The notes under the pieces were generated by a model, which worked only from the letters and a program-made list of their open reading frames with translations, did not search any database and was not told where the DNA came from. A DNA stretch of 64,000 nt from Lachnospiraceae bacterium (GTDB lineage: Bacteria > Bacillota > Clostridia > Lachnospirales > Lachnospiraceae): contig AP025573.1 of NCBI GenBank assembly GCA_022845895.1, positions 592,501 to 656,500 on the forward strand. The letters are read 5' to 3'. Position 1 is the first letter of the stretch. The number at the start of each line of letters is the position of its first letter. The position numbers were made by a program, and so were the translations under genes. Shown in pieces: positions 35,933-45,304 of this stretch.

Positions 35933-37213
35933 ATGAGAAGAAGAATCGCCATGGCGGCTTGCGTGTTCCTATTGTCGTGCGGCCTTATATTAGGCGGATG
36001 CGGTGAAAAGAACAAAGTTGTAAATTATGATGATGAGACGGGGGATATCGTTGATATCACGTTTTTTGGCAATAAATATGAGCCGGAGAATGTCGCTGTA
36101 ATTGAAGAGATTATATCCGATTTTATGAAGGAGAATCCAGATATCAGGGTGTCATATGAGAGCTTGAAGGGCAGTGAATATTTTGAAGCCCTTGAAAAGC
36201 GTATGGCTGCAGAAAAAGGTGCCGATGTATTTATGGTAAACCACGATGTCGTTCTGGACCTGGCGGCAGATGGGAAGCTTGCGGATTTGTCCGGCTTGAA
36301 GACGATATCGGGATATACAGGCCTTATGCTTGACCAGATGGATGAAGACGGAAAGATATACTGGGTGCCCACCACGGTGTCTGTGTTCGGCCTTTACTGT
36401 AATATGGATCTGCTGGAGGAAAACGGGCAGAAGGTGCCGGATAATCTGAACGAGTGGGTTCAGGTGCTTGATTATTTTAAGGGAAAGGGCATGACTCCGG
36501 TCATCGCCAATAACGACATTTCACTGAAGACGCTGGCTATAGGCAGAGGATTTTACGAGGTGTATCAGGAAGGACGGGAGAATGAGGTGTTTGAAAGCCT
36601 GAATGCAGAAGAGGAAAGTTTAAGCACTTATCTGTCCTCGGGATTTTCCCTGGCGGAAGAATTTGTACGGAAGGGATATATAGACGCACAGGCTGCCTTG
36701 CACACGGAGAAGACCTCTGATGATTTGGAACAGTTTGTGAAGGGGGAGTCCCCGTTTATGCTGACGGGTGCGTGGGCTGCGGGGAGGGTCAAGATGATGG
36801 AACCGAATCTTTCATTTCAGGTTGTCCCGTATCCCCTGCTGGATGATGGACCGCTTGTCGTCATCAATGCGGATACCCGCTTAAGTGTCAATGCTGACAG
36901 CGAACATGTAGAGGAGGCGGAACGGTTCGTAGAATATTTTACCGGTGCAGATAATATACAGAAGTTCGCAGACCAGCAGGCATCTTTCAGCCCCCTCAAA
37001 GAAGGCAGCCCGTCCTCTGTAGAAGAGATTCGGCCTCTTATCCCGTGCTACCAGTCCGGCAGGACGGTCTTAGGCGCCGATGGGAAGCTGGACATGCCTA
37101 TCTGGAAACTGACGGCACAGGCGTCTGTCGGGCTGCTTTCCGGCGAACCGCTTGATGCGGTTATGGACTGGATGGACACGCAAGCCGGACAAGAAGGGAG
37201 CACGCAGGAATAA
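35933..37213 (+). CDS. family 1 extracellular solute-binding lipoprotein
   Basis: This 426-residue lipoprotein has signal 'RRRIAMAACVFLLSCGLILGGC' with lipobox LGGC at about residues 21-24, after which the mature protein 'GEKNKVV' starts. The body has the features of sugar-type family 1 binding proteins: 'ITFFGNKYEPENVAVIEEII', 'FEALEKRMAAEKGADVFMVN' and 'FMLTGAWAAGRVKMMEP'. GCGGAGG stands 9 nt before the ATG at 35933. No ABC permeases follow. Instead the stop overlaps the ATG of a membrane histidine kinase (TAATG), so the protein probably presents a ligand to that kinase. The ligand is unknown. Confidence 0.9.
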   Translation: MRRRIAMAACVFLLSCGLILGGCGEKNKVVNYDDETGDIVDITFFGNKYEPENVAVIEEIISDFMKENPDIRVSYESLKGSEYFEALEKRMAAEKGADVFMVNHDVVLDLAADGKLADLSGLKTISGYTGLMLDQMDEDGKIYWVPTTVSVFGLYCNMDLLEENGQKVPDNLNEWVQVLDYFKGKGMTPVIANNDISLKTLAIGRGFYEVYQEGRENEVFESLNAEEESLSTYLSSGFSLAEEFVRKGYIDAQAALHTEKTSDDLEQFVKGESPFMLTGAWAAGRVKMMEPNLSFQVVPYPLLDDGPLVVINADTRLSVNADSEHVEEAERFVEYFTGADNIQKFADQQASFSPLKEGSPSSVEEIRPLIPCYQSGRTVLGADGKLDMPIWKLTAQASVGLLSGEPLDAVMDWMDTQAGQEGSTQE

Positions 37214-40200
37214 TGGAGAGAAAGGGAAACGGAAGTACGAAGAAAAAAGTAGCTCTGGCCGCCGCATGCGTCGGGGCCATTCTTTGCGTACTGACTTTTT
37301 TCTTTATTCAGGCTGTGAAGCAGCAGCTGTGGGAACAATCTGTGGAGACAATCATGGAAAGCACCCGGCAGGGATGTACTACGCTAAAAGTACAGCTTCA
37401 GGATGACATAATGTCTATTCAGAGTCTGGCAGAACATATTGAGGGATATTCTCTGGAGCAGGCCGAAGAGATAATATACGTGGTACAAAATTTCAGCGAG
37501 ATCGAGGAGGGCGTGAGCCTGTATCTGGAGAATGGTAATGCTGTCGGCCCAGACATGGCGAGAGACAGCGGGGCAGTGAGTGTGCTGCTGGAGTCAGATG
37601 CAGAAGAGGGAATCATCAATCCTCACATCAGCAGCGTTACAGGAATGAATGTATTTGACGTCTTTGTGAAAGTTACGTTGAAGGACGGGACAGAAGGATA
37701 TGTACTGAAGGAATATGAAGTTGAAAGCATTGTAGGCAGTTTCAGCCTGTCATTTTATAACGATGCCGGCTTTTCATATGTCGTGGATGCCGGAGGAGAT
37801 GTGCTTATTCGTTCTCCCCATCACAACAGCAATAAGACAATCAAGAACCTGTTCGATATCCTGAGGGCATCGGACAATGATGCGGGGAGTGTCAGAGAAT
37901 TTGCACAGTCGCTGGAGGATGCAAGAACCGGATGGGCAGTTTTTGACTATAAAGGTGAAACGACGGTATTTTGCTATACTCCATTGGAGCTCGAATCCGA
38001 CTGGTTCCTCGTATCTATTATTCCGGAGGGCGTCGTCAGTGCGCAGACGAATGATATCATCTTCCGCTCCATGGTTCTGATTGCCAGCATCATAATCGGG
38101 ATATTGATACTTGCTGTCCTTTACTTAAGATATGCGAACAGGACGAACCGAAAGCTGAGGAACCAGGCCGAGTACATCAGCCATCTTTATAATGCTATTC
38201 CCGAGGGTATCGCTCTGATCTCGGCACAGCCGCCGTACCGTCTTATCCAGCTGAACGAAGAAGGCATGAGCCTCCTTGCGTATCCGGACGATGTGCCGGA
38301 CAATAAACTGGAAGATATCCGGCTTGAAGAGATGTTCCATCAGGAAGAGGGTGGGGCGATTCATCAGCTGTTTGCGGATACTGCTGTCAGCGAAGGGAAG
38401 CATACCTTTGAAAACCGCATGAAGAAGGCGGACGGCAGCTATATGTGGGCCGCCGGCATTGTAGAAAGGACGCTCGATGAAGATGGACATCCGGTACTAA
38501 TCGCAGCGTTCCATGACATTACGGCAGAAAAGCAGAAAGAAGTGGAAGCAGAGAGAGAACAGCTGCAGGAGAGGGTGACGCTCGTAGGGGCGATATCCAA
38601 TGCGTATCCTGTTATCATCAGTGTCAACTTGACGAGAGACCTTGTCAACTTTATCTATGTAAAATCGGGGCTGCTGCTTCACCTCGGAGAAGAGAATACA
38701 TACAGCGAGCTTTTCTCCAATATGGAAGCTACCGTGCATCCGGACAATAGGGAGGAGTATAGGCGCCGTTTTGCGCCGGAGAGAATCGAAAAGACATTGG
38801 GACGGCAGAAAAAGGAAGTATTTCTGGAGATGAAGCAAAAGCTCATGGATGGCAATTACCATTGGACCTCGACACAGGTTATCTATGTGGACAATCCGTA
38901 TTCGGATGACAAGCTGGCAATCCTTATATCCCGCCGCACCGATGAACAGCGGCATGAGGAAGAGCAGCGGCGGCAGGCGCTGCAGACTGCATTGGACAAC
39001 GCCAGGGGCGCCAGTGAGGCGAAGAGCCGTTTCCTGTCTAACATGAGTCATGATATACGTACGCCTATGAATGCAATCGTCGGGATGACGGCTGTCGCAG
39101 AAGCCCATCTGGGCGAGACAGAGCGGGTGCGGGAATGCCTGGATAAGATCAACCGCTCCGGCAGCCATCTGCTCAGCCTCATCAATGATGTGCTGGATAT
39201 GTCCAGGATTGAGAGCGGGAAACTGTCTCTTGGGGATGAGCCGTTTAATCTTGCAGAGAGCGTGGCGGAGATGGTCGAACTTGTCCGCCCCCAGGCGGAG
39301 GCGAAGCAGATACGCATCGACGTCCAATTATACGGACTGGAAGATGAAAATGTGGTGGGGGATGCGCTACGCATCCGGCAGATAGGTGTCAATATTCTGA
39401 GCAATGCCGTCAAGTATACGCCAGCTGGCGGAAGCGTGGAAGTAAAGATAAGCCAGGATAAGAGCAGCCGGAAAAGCTACCATAACTTTATCTTCCGGTG
39501 TGCGGATACAGGAATAGGCATGTCGGAGGAATTCCTCGACAAGCTGTTTCTTCCTTTTGAGCGGGCGAAGGATTCTACGAGCAGCAAAGTGGTTGGCACC
39601 GGGCTCGGCATGGCCATCACCAAGAATGTAATTGACCTGATGAACGGTGACATACAGGTGGAGAGTGAGCCAGGAAAAGGATCCGTCTTTACAGTGACGG
39701 TTCCGTTGAGGATACAGGAAGACCAGCATAAGGGAGGACCCAGAGAGTGGGACGGTGCACGGTGTCTTATCATCGATGACGAGAAATGCAGCTGCAGGAA
39801 TGTGACAAGGATATTAGGTGATCTGGGGCTTGACGTTCAGTATAGAGGTGCAGACGACATGATACGGATATGCCGTAATTCTGGGGAGCTGGCAGCAGAT
39901 AATCTGCGTCTTGTCATCTTTGGCTGGGAGGTTCCGTCTGAGGAAAGAGCCGAGGCCGTACGCAAGATGCGGGAAATGGTTGGCCAGGATATGCCAATAC
40001 TCGCACTCCGGACACAGCATTCAAAAGAGGTGGAGGATGAGGCCATTGAAGCCGGAGTATCGCTATTTTTATTCCGTCCGTGCTATCGTTCCCAAATGTC
40101 TGATTTGCTGGAGAGGCTGGACGGCAGGGGAGAGCAGGCAGAGGAAGAAGAGCAGCTTAGCAGTACGACGGATCTTTCGGGCAAACATCTGCTTCTTGTG

Positions 40201-40584
40201 GAGGACAATGAGATGAACAGGGAGATAGCAAGGGAACTGATTGGTGAGTTAGGCGTGCAGGTTGATGAAGCGTGCGATGGCAAAGAAGCTGTGATGAAAG
40301 TAGCTGAATCGGCTGATGGTTATTACGATCTTATCTTGATGGACATTCAGATGCCGGAGATGGATGGATATGAGGCGACAAGGAACATCCGACTGCTTGA
40401 GCGGAACGATGTCAGGGGTATGCCTGTCATCGCCATGACAGCCAATGCATTTGACGAGGATGTACGTATGGCCCTGCGGGCCGGGATGAATGCACACTTC
40501 TCTAAGCCGATAGATGTCAGGACGTTAAGGCAGATGTTATATACATATTTATCACAGGAAGGGCAAAGTCAGGGGGAAACATAA
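37213..40584 (+). CDS. membrane hybrid histidine kinase coupled to binding protein
   Basis: This 1123-residue kinase has TM1 at about 12-32, an extracellular double-Cache-like sensor at about 33-280, TM2 at about 284-306, two PAS-like domains at about 325-440 and 460-575, HisKA with His612 ('NMSHDIRTPMNAI'), and HATPase_c with 'DTGIGMSEEF' and 'GTGLGMAI'. Two receivers follow. The first (about 850-970) has 'LVIFGWEVPSEE' where the phospho-acceptor Asp should be, and 'FRPCY' where the Lys-Pro should be, so it is a pseudo-receiver. The second (about 995-1115) is intact, with Asp near 1043 in 'LMDIQMPEMDG'. It is translationally coupled to the upstream binding lipoprotein. There is no output domain. 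Confidence 0.92.
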   Translation: MERKGNGSTKKKVALAAACVGAILCVLTFFFIQAVKQQLWEQSVETIMESTRQGCTTLKVQLQDDIMSIQSLAEHIEGYSLEQAEEIIYVVQNFSEIEEGVSLYLENGNAVGPDMARDSGAVSVLLESDAEEGIINPHISSVTGMNVFDVFVKVTLKDGTEGYVLKEYEVESIVGSFSLSFYNDAGFSYVVDAGGDVLIRSPHHNSNKTIKNLFDILRASDNDAGSVREFAQSLEDARTGWAVFDYKGETTVFCYTPLELESDWFLVSIIPEGVVSAQTNDIIFRSMVLIASIIIGILILAVLYLRYANRTNRKLRNQAEYISHLYNAIPEGIALISAQPPYRLIQLNEEGMSLLAYPDDVPDNKLEDIRLEEMFHQEEGGAIHQLFADTAVSEGKHTFENRMKKADGSYMWAAGIVERTLDEDGHPVLIAAFHDITAEKQKEVEAEREQLQERVTLVGAISNAYPVIISVNLTRDLVNFIYVKSGLLLHLGEENTYSELFSNMEATVHPDNREEYRRRFAPERIEKTLGRQKKEVFLEMKQKLMDGNYHWTSTQVIYVDNPYSDDKLAILISRRTDEQRHEEEQRRQALQTALDNARGASEAKSRFLSNMSHDIRTPMNAIVGMTAVAEAHLGETERVRECLDKINRSGSHLLSLINDVLDMSRIESGKLSLGDEPFNLAESVAEMVELVRPQAEAKQIRIDVQLYGLEDENVVGDALRIRQIGVNILSNAVKYTPAGGSVEVKISQDKSSRKSYHNFIFRCADTGIGMSEEFLDKLFLPFERAKDSTSSKVVGTGLGMAITKNVIDLMNGDIQVESEPGKGSVFTVTVPLRIQEDQHKGGPREWDGARCLIIDDEKCSCRNVTRILGDLGLDVQYRGADDMIRICRNSGELAADNLRLVIFGWEVPSEERAEAVRKMREMVGQDMPILALRTQHSKEVEDEAIEAGVSLFLFRPCYRSQMSDLLERLDGRGEQAEEEEQLSSTTDLSGKHLLLVEDNEMNREIARELIGELGVQVDEACDGKEAVMKVAESADGYYDLILMDIQMPEMDGYEATRNIRLLERNDVRGMPVIAMTANAFDEDVRMALRAGMNAHFSKPIDVRTLRQMLYTYLSQEGQSQGET

Positions 40585-40610
40585 GTCCAGGCAAAGCCGG
40601 CCTGGACTTT
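40583..40610. terminator. bidirectional terminator
   Basis: AAGTCCAGG pairs perfectly with CCTGGACTT around a 9-nt loop, followed by T. It lies between the kinase gene and the convergent ABC exporter genes. Confidence 0.75.
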
Positions 40611-40630
40611 ACCCGGCCTGGAGGATGATT

Positions 40631-42403
40631 TTATATGGGAGCGAATTGGCTATTGTACAGGCGGGCATAGAACCCGCCTTTTTTCAATAGTTCTTCGTGG
40701 CTGCCCTGTTCGATGATATGCCCTTTGTCCATCACAAGAATCATATCTGCGCTTTTTATGGTGGACAGGCGGTGCGCAACGACGAAGCTCGTGCGGCCTT
40801 TCATCATTTTTTCAAAAGCTTTCTGGATACGGATCTCTGTCATAGTATCGATAGATGAGGTTGCCTCGTCCAGTATGAGCATCGGCGGCAGGCACAGCAT
40901 GACCCTGGCGATGCAGAGCAGCTGCTTCTGCCCCTGGGAGAGGTTGCTCCCGCCTTCTGCGATGACTGTGTCATAGGCATCGGGCATCCGCATGATAAAG
41001 CTGTGGGCGTGGGCCTCTTTGGCGGCCCGTACAATCTCTTCTTCTGTGGCGTCCGGCTTACCGTATGCGATATTGTCCCGGATGGAAGCAGCTTTCAGCC
41101 AGGTCTCCTGCAGCACCATGCCATAAGCGGCCCGCAGGGAATGGGTGGTGATATCCTGGATGTCTGTTCCGTCTATCTTGATGGCGCCGGAGCCGGTTTC
41201 ATAAAAGCGCATCAGCAGATTGATGAGCGTCGTCTTGCCGCACCCGGTCGGCCCTACGATGGCAATCCGGTGTCCCGGACTTGCGTTCAGATTCAGATGC
41301 TCTATCAATGGGACGTCATGTACATAAGAAAAGCTTACATCCTGCATGGTAACCTGCCCTTCCGGATCAGCGAGCTGTACCGCGTCGGCCTTGTCTTCCG
41401 GTATGGAAGGCTGGTCAATCAGCTCAAACACCCGGGCCGCAGATGCGAGCGAGTTCTGGAATTCCGTAATGACGCCTGTGATATCGTTGAAAGGCTTCGT
41501 ATACTGGTTCGTGTAGCTCAGAAAGCTGGAGAGCTGGCCGACTGTCAGCATGCCGCTGATAACCGCGAAGCATCCTGCAATCGCAACCCCGGCATATATG
41601 GCCGAGTACATGAACCTGGTGGCAGGGTTCGTGATAGAGGAAAAGAACGTTGCACGCAGAGAATATCCTGACAGCCTTTCGTTGATTTCCTCGAATTTCT
41701 CCTGTGCTTCAGCCTGATGGTCGAATGCCTGCACGACCTTGATGCCGCCGAGCATCTCATTTGTGAAGCCGGTCAGCTCGCCCCTCGCTTCCGACTGCAT
41801 CTTGAACATGGTAAAGGTACGTTTGGATATAAAGTTTGCAATCAGGAAAGACAGCGGGCTTAAAACGACGACTACGAGCGTAATGTATGGATTGATGCTC
41901 AGCATAAAAAGTATCGTGCCAAGTATGGTGATGACGCCGGTAAACAACTGTGTAAACCCAAGCAGCAGGCCATCGGAAAACTGGTCGATATCCGTGATGA
42001 TACGGCTAATCAGATCTCCCAAGGAATGGCTGTCCACGTAGGAGAGGGGGAGTACCTGCAGATGGCTGAAGGCACGGATGCGCAGGTCCTTAACGACCCG
42101 GTAGGTTATCTTATTGTTGATATGGTTCATGAACCACTGGCAGACAGCCGTCACAGCGATGCATAGGAGTATCGTGACGATGATGGATACAAGGCCGTTA
42201 AAGTCTACATTCTCTTTTCCTATTATCTTGTCCACGCCGTGGCCGGTCAGGATAGGGATGTAAAGTGTCAGCACTACGGTGGCGACGGCCAGCAGCAGCG
42301 ACAGTACGACCAGCGCACGGTGCGGCCTTATACACGCGAGGATGCGCCGCATCACTATGCGGCTGCTTTTCTTATTATCCTGCCTGTTCTTATGCATCTG
42401 CAT
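40631..42403 (-). CDS. heterodimeric ABC exporter, subunit B
   Basis: This 590-residue half-transporter has six membrane helices (about 30-330) and then an ATPase with Walker A GPTGCGKTT, signature LSQGQ, Walker B MLILDEATSSID and switch His in VVAHRLS. The catalytic Glu is present but the signature is altered (LSQGQ for LSGGQ). In exporters such as TM287/288 and BmrCD one site is degenerate, and the altered signature is carried by the partner that keeps the Glu, exactly as here. AGGAGGTGG 7 nt upstream sets the start at 42403. It overlaps the end of subunit A by 14 nt. The substrate is unknown; multidrug or lipid export is usual. Confidence 0.93.
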   Translation of the reverse strand: MQMHKNRQDNKKSSRIVMRRILACIRPHRALVVLSLLLAVATVVLTLYIPILTGHGVDKIIGKENVDFNGLVSIIVTILLCIAVTAVCQWFMNHINNKITYRVVKDLRIRAFSHLQVLPLSYVDSHSLGDLISRIITDIDQFSDGLLLGFTQLFTGVITILGTILFMLSINPYITLVVVVLSPLSFLIANFISKRTFTMFKMQSEARGELTGFTNEMLGGIKVVQAFDHQAEAQEKFEEINERLSGYSLRATFFSSITNPATRFMYSAIYAGVAIAGCFAVISGMLTVGQLSSFLSYTNQYTKPFNDITGVITEFQNSLASAARVFELIDQPSIPEDKADAVQLADPEGQVTMQDVSFSYVHDVPLIEHLNLNASPGHRIAIVGPTGCGKTTLINLLMRFYETGSGAIKIDGTDIQDITTHSLRAAYGMVLQETWLKAASIRDNIAYGKPDATEEEIVRAAKEAHAHSFIMRMPDAYDTVIAEGGSNLSQGQKQLLCIARVMLCLPPMLILDEATSSIDTMTEIRIQKAFEKMMKGRTSFVVAHRLSTIKSADMILVMDKGHIIEQGSHEELLKKGGFYARLYNSQFAPI

Positions 42404-44135
42404 GATGTGCCACCTCCTGTCCGGATATCTGTGATTCGTATATTTCCTTATATACTGCACAGGTATCGAGCAGTACATCGTGTGTGCCGGTTCCGGCAAT
42501 GTGTCCGTCATCGAGGACGATGATCTGGTCTGCGTTTTTAATGGCCGATACGCGCTGAGATACGAGGAAGACAGTCATCTGCCTCGTGTCCTGCCTGATA
42601 GCGCTACGAAGCTTCGCGTCTGTGGCGAAGTCGAGCGCGGAGGCGCTGTCGTCCAGAATAAGGATACCTGGCCTGCGCACGAGTGCCCGGGCGATGGTAA
42701 GCCGCTGCTTCTGGCCGCCGGAGAGATTGCCTCCATCTTGCTCTATCATGAGTTCCAGGCCTTTCTGCCTGGAGTCCACGAACTCTCTGGCCTGGGCGGT
42801 GTCGAGCGCATGGTAGATATCTTCCTCGGAGGCATCCGGCTCACCCCATTGCATATTTTCTCTGAGCGTCCCTTTGAAAAGCTGTGCCTTCTGTGGCACG
42901 AGGCCGATATGGCTCCGTATGGAAGCAGGGGCTGATGCCTTCACATCCTGCCCGTTCAGGAGCACCTTACCTTCCGATACGTCATAAAAACGCGGGATGA
43001 GATTTACGAGGCTCGTCTTGCCGGAGCCGGTACCGCCGATGATACCAATCGTCTGACCGGGCATGGCCGTAAAGTTAAGGCCGCTCAGCGTCTCTTTGCC
43101 GGCATCCGCGTAACGGAAGGAGACATCCTTGAACCGGACTGCAGGTACGCTTTCTATTACGGCTGGCAGAGGCAGACCTGCGCCGTCGATGGAAGGGTGC
43201 ATATCGAAGATCTGGTTGACACGGTTCAGGCTGGCCATAGATTTTGACAGAAGGATGATAAGGTTGGCGAGCTTGATAAGTTCCGCCAGAATCTGTGACA
43301 TATAATTAATCAGTGCAATCACTTGACCCTGGGTGAGGCTGCCAATGTTGACCTGTCTGCCGCCTGACCAGAGAATAGCGATGATTCCCAGATTGATGAT
43401 TACATACGTGAGGGGATTCAAAAGGGCGGATATCTTCCCTACATGTATCTGTTTTTGAAAAAGGCTGCCGCTCTCCTGCCGGAAGTGCTCCATCTCGCTG
43501 TCCTGATGGTTGAAAGCCCTCACGACCCTGATGCCGAGAAGATTCTCGCGGGTGCTCAGGAGCACCTTGTCCACCTGCTTCTGTACCTTGCGGTACAGCG
43601 GCATGCTGACGAGCAGTATCGCAAAGACGACGACAAGCAGAAGCGGTATGGCTGCCGCAAAGGGAAGCGCCGCTTTGACTTCCACGGTAAAAGCCATGAT
43701 CATGGCGCCGAACACGACGAAAGGGGAGCGCAGGAACAGGCGCAGGAACATATTTATCCCATTCTGGACCTGGTTGATATCATTGGTCATTCGATTGATC
43801 AACGTAGAAGTACCGACGGTATCGATTTCCTTATATGACAACGTATTAATATGGGCGAACAAGTCATTGCGCATAGCCATGCCGGCCGACACCGCCGACT
43901 TGGCCGCAAAATACTGTGCTGTGACAGAAAAGCCGAAACCGACAATGCCAAGCAGGATGAGAATCCCCCCCATCTGCCAGAGATAGGCTGACCTCTGCCG
44001 GCCGATTCCGACATCAATCATCCTGGCCACTACCAGAGGAACAAAAAGCTCGAAGCTGGCCTCCAGCATTTTAAAAAGCGGTGCAAGAACCGTCACTACA
44101 GGATGCTTCTTCAGATATTTTAGTAATCGTCTCAT
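42390..44135 (-). CDS. heterodimeric ABC exporter, subunit A (degenerate site)
   Basis: This 581-residue half-transporter has six membrane helices, Walker A GGTGSGKTS, an intact signature LSGGQKQR, Walker B ILILDDSASALD with Asp in place of the catalytic Glu, and 'LVSQRVSAI' with Gln in place of the switch His. Both changes mark the non-hydrolysing site of asymmetric ABC exporters. It is the first gene of the pair. GGAGAGAC precedes the ATG at 44135, and the open frame goes 24 codons further without a site. The hairpin repeat at 44191 lies just upstream. Confidence 0.93.
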   Translation of the reverse strand: MRRLLKYLKKHPVVTVLAPLFKMLEASFELFVPLVVARMIDVGIGRQRSAYLWQMGGILILLGIVGFGFSVTAQYFAAKSAVSAGMAMRNDLFAHINTLSYKEIDTVGTSTLINRMTNDINQVQNGINMFLRLFLRSPFVVFGAMIMAFTVEVKAALPFAAAIPLLLVVVFAILLVSMPLYRKVQKQVDKVLLSTRENLLGIRVVRAFNHQDSEMEHFRQESGSLFQKQIHVGKISALLNPLTYVIINLGIIAILWSGGRQVNIGSLTQGQVIALINYMSQILAELIKLANLIILLSKSMASLNRVNQIFDMHPSIDGAGLPLPAVIESVPAVRFKDVSFRYADAGKETLSGLNFTAMPGQTIGIIGGTGSGKTSLVNLIPRFYDVSEGKVLLNGQDVKASAPASIRSHIGLVPQKAQLFKGTLRENMQWGEPDASEEDIYHALDTAQAREFVDSRQKGLELMIEQDGGNLSGGQKQRLTIARALVRRPGILILDDSASALDFATDAKLRSAIRQDTRQMTVFLVSQRVSAIKNADQIIVLDDGHIAGTGTHDVLLDTCAVYKEIYESQISGQEVAHHADA

Positions 44136-44190
44136 AATGATAGTCTCTCCTTTACAAACATAAGTATAAGCGGTGGCGGTGGAAAAAGCA

Positions 44191-44252
44191 ATTTGGGGAC
44201 GTAACATTTTTCAAAAGGATCACGTCCCCAATTGAACTTTGTGGTGTACCCA
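44191..44252. repeat. dispersed intergenic hairpin repeat, copy A
   Basis: An ATTTGGGGACGT...ACGTCCCCAAT hairpin is followed by the tail TGAACTTTGTGGTGTACC. The same unit occurs at 56758-56820 with an identical 19-nt tail and a near-identical stem. It lies between divergent genes, outside coding sequence. Confidence 0.8.
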
Positions 44253-44345
44253 TCTATAAAAATTATCATTGTTTTTAACATATTTTAATCATATAATGTA
44301 GTTGATACATAGTTTTATACGATGGATTTTCCGAAGGAGGATACG

Positions 44346-44606
44346 ATGTACGAATCGAGATGTGGCATTTGCTGCAATGACTGTGAGCGTAAGGAGGAGG
44401 TTAACTGTACCGGATGTACGAATATGGAGAGGCCTTTCTGGGGCGGCGACTGTGGAGTGAAGGTATGCTGTGAGGGAAAAGGGCTGAACCACTGCGGCGA
44501 GTGTGAGGACTTCCCCTGTGAGATGGAGGCAGAGATGGGGAAGGATATGGGGTTTGACCCTGCACCAAGGCTTGAGAGCTGCAGGAGATGGATAAAGGAA
44601 TCTTAA
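44346..44606 (+). CDS. DUF3795-type cysteine-rich protein
   Basis: The 86-residue product has ten or so cysteines: 'CGICCNDCERKEEVNCTGC' at the start, then 'CGVKVCCEGKGLNHCGEC' split further on, and 'DFPCEM' before a C-terminal 'LESCRRWIK'. This matches DUF3795, a family of small, presumably metal-binding proteins of unknown role. AAGGAGG 6 nt upstream puts the start at 44346. Confidence 0.85.
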   Translation: MYESRCGICCNDCERKEEVNCTGCTNMERPFWGGDCGVKVCCEGKGLNHCGECEDFPCEMEAEMGKDMGFDPAPRLESCRRWIKES

Positions 44607-44620
44607 TTGTGTTATACATA

Positions 44621-44649
44621 TTGACAAGGAGTCGCCAAGGTGCTATATT
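44621..44649 (+). promoter_or_regulatory. promoter of riboswitch-yccF unit
   Basis: TTGACA (44621-44626) and TATATT (44644-44649) are spaced by 17 bp. It starts just after the DUF3795 gene and gives a leader of about 210 nt before the yccF-like gene. Confidence 0.85.
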
Positions 44650-44661
44650 CTATATCAAGCA

Positions 44662-44758
44662 ATTGAAAGGGAGTAGCTGAACGCCTGAATCAGGCGGGTT
44701 TGAAATCGTCAGCCGATACCGGAAGGTATCCGTATCAAATGAGATAGCGAGACTTTTA
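44662..44758 (+). ncRNA. probable yybP-ykoY (manganese) riboswitch
   Basis: The leader contains the loop motifs of the yybP-ykoY class: GAAAGGGAGTAGC at the 5' side, ATCGTCAGCC in the middle and GATAGCGAGACTTTT at the 3' side. Two hairpins lie between them, CGCCTGA/TCAGGCG at 44682-44696 and GATACC/GGTATC with a GGAA loop at 44715-44730. That class binds Mn2+ and usually switches on Mn exporters or TerC-like proteins. A terminator follows immediately. The match is from memory of the consensus and was not scored. Confidence 0.65.
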
Positions 44759-44806
44759 TTGTGGCAGATGTCAAGGATGTCAATGTCATGATAGAGGTCT
44801 TTTTTA
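44751..44806 (+). terminator. riboswitch expression-platform terminator
   Basis: AGACTTTTATTG at the 3' edge of the aptamer can pair with GATAGAGGTCT, followed by TTTTTTAG. Pairing of the aptamer's final strand would compete with this terminator, giving transcription control of the yccF-like gene. Confidence 0.6.
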
Positions 44807-44867
44807 GTTCACACGATTTTAAAAGCTTGTCGTGGATATTGTATCCGTAGAGAAGGAGGTGAAAGAT

Positions 44868-45227
44868 ATGGGTTGTCTTGGAAATGTGTTATGGTTCGTA
44901 TTTGGAGGAGTATTCAGCGGCTTAAGCTGGTGCCTTGCAGGGCTGCTCTGGTGTATCACCATCGTAGGTATACCGGTAGGAATGCAGTGCTTCAAGTTCG
45001 CATCGCTGAGTTTCTTCCCATTCGGCAAGGAAGTCAGATACGGCGGAGGGGCAGGTTCTCTTCTGCTTAACATAATCTGGCTTATCGTATCGGGGGTACC
45101 TCTGGCACTTGAGCACGCAGTATTTGGCGTACTGCTCTGCATCACTGTCATCGGCATACCGTTCGGCCTGCAGCATTTTAAGCTGGCACAGCTGGCGCTT
45201 ATGCCGTTTGGCGCGGAAGTGCTGTAA
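44868..45227 (+). CDS. YccF-family inner membrane protein
   Basis: This 119-residue protein has two copies of the YccF unit: 'WCLAGLLWCITIVGIPVGMQCFKFASLSFFPFG' (split over residues 23-55) and 'VLLCITVIGIPFGLQHFKLAQLALMPFG' near the end, each with two membrane helices. AAGGAGGTG 8 nt upstream decides the start. It is the first gene after the riboswitch, so its level may respond to manganese. The function of YccF is unknown. Confidence 0.88.
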   Translation: MGCLGNVLWFVFGGVFSGLSWCLAGLLWCITIVGIPVGMQCFKFASLSFFPFGKEVRYGGGAGSLLLNIIWLIVSGVPLALEHAVFGVLLCITVIGIPFGLQHFKLAQLALMPFGAEVL

Positions 45228-45304
45228 CAGAGGGGATTTGGAATCAAGGAAGTAAGAGTTGTACAAAGCAGACAGATGTCTGCAAGAATCAGAAGGAGAA
45301 ATGC

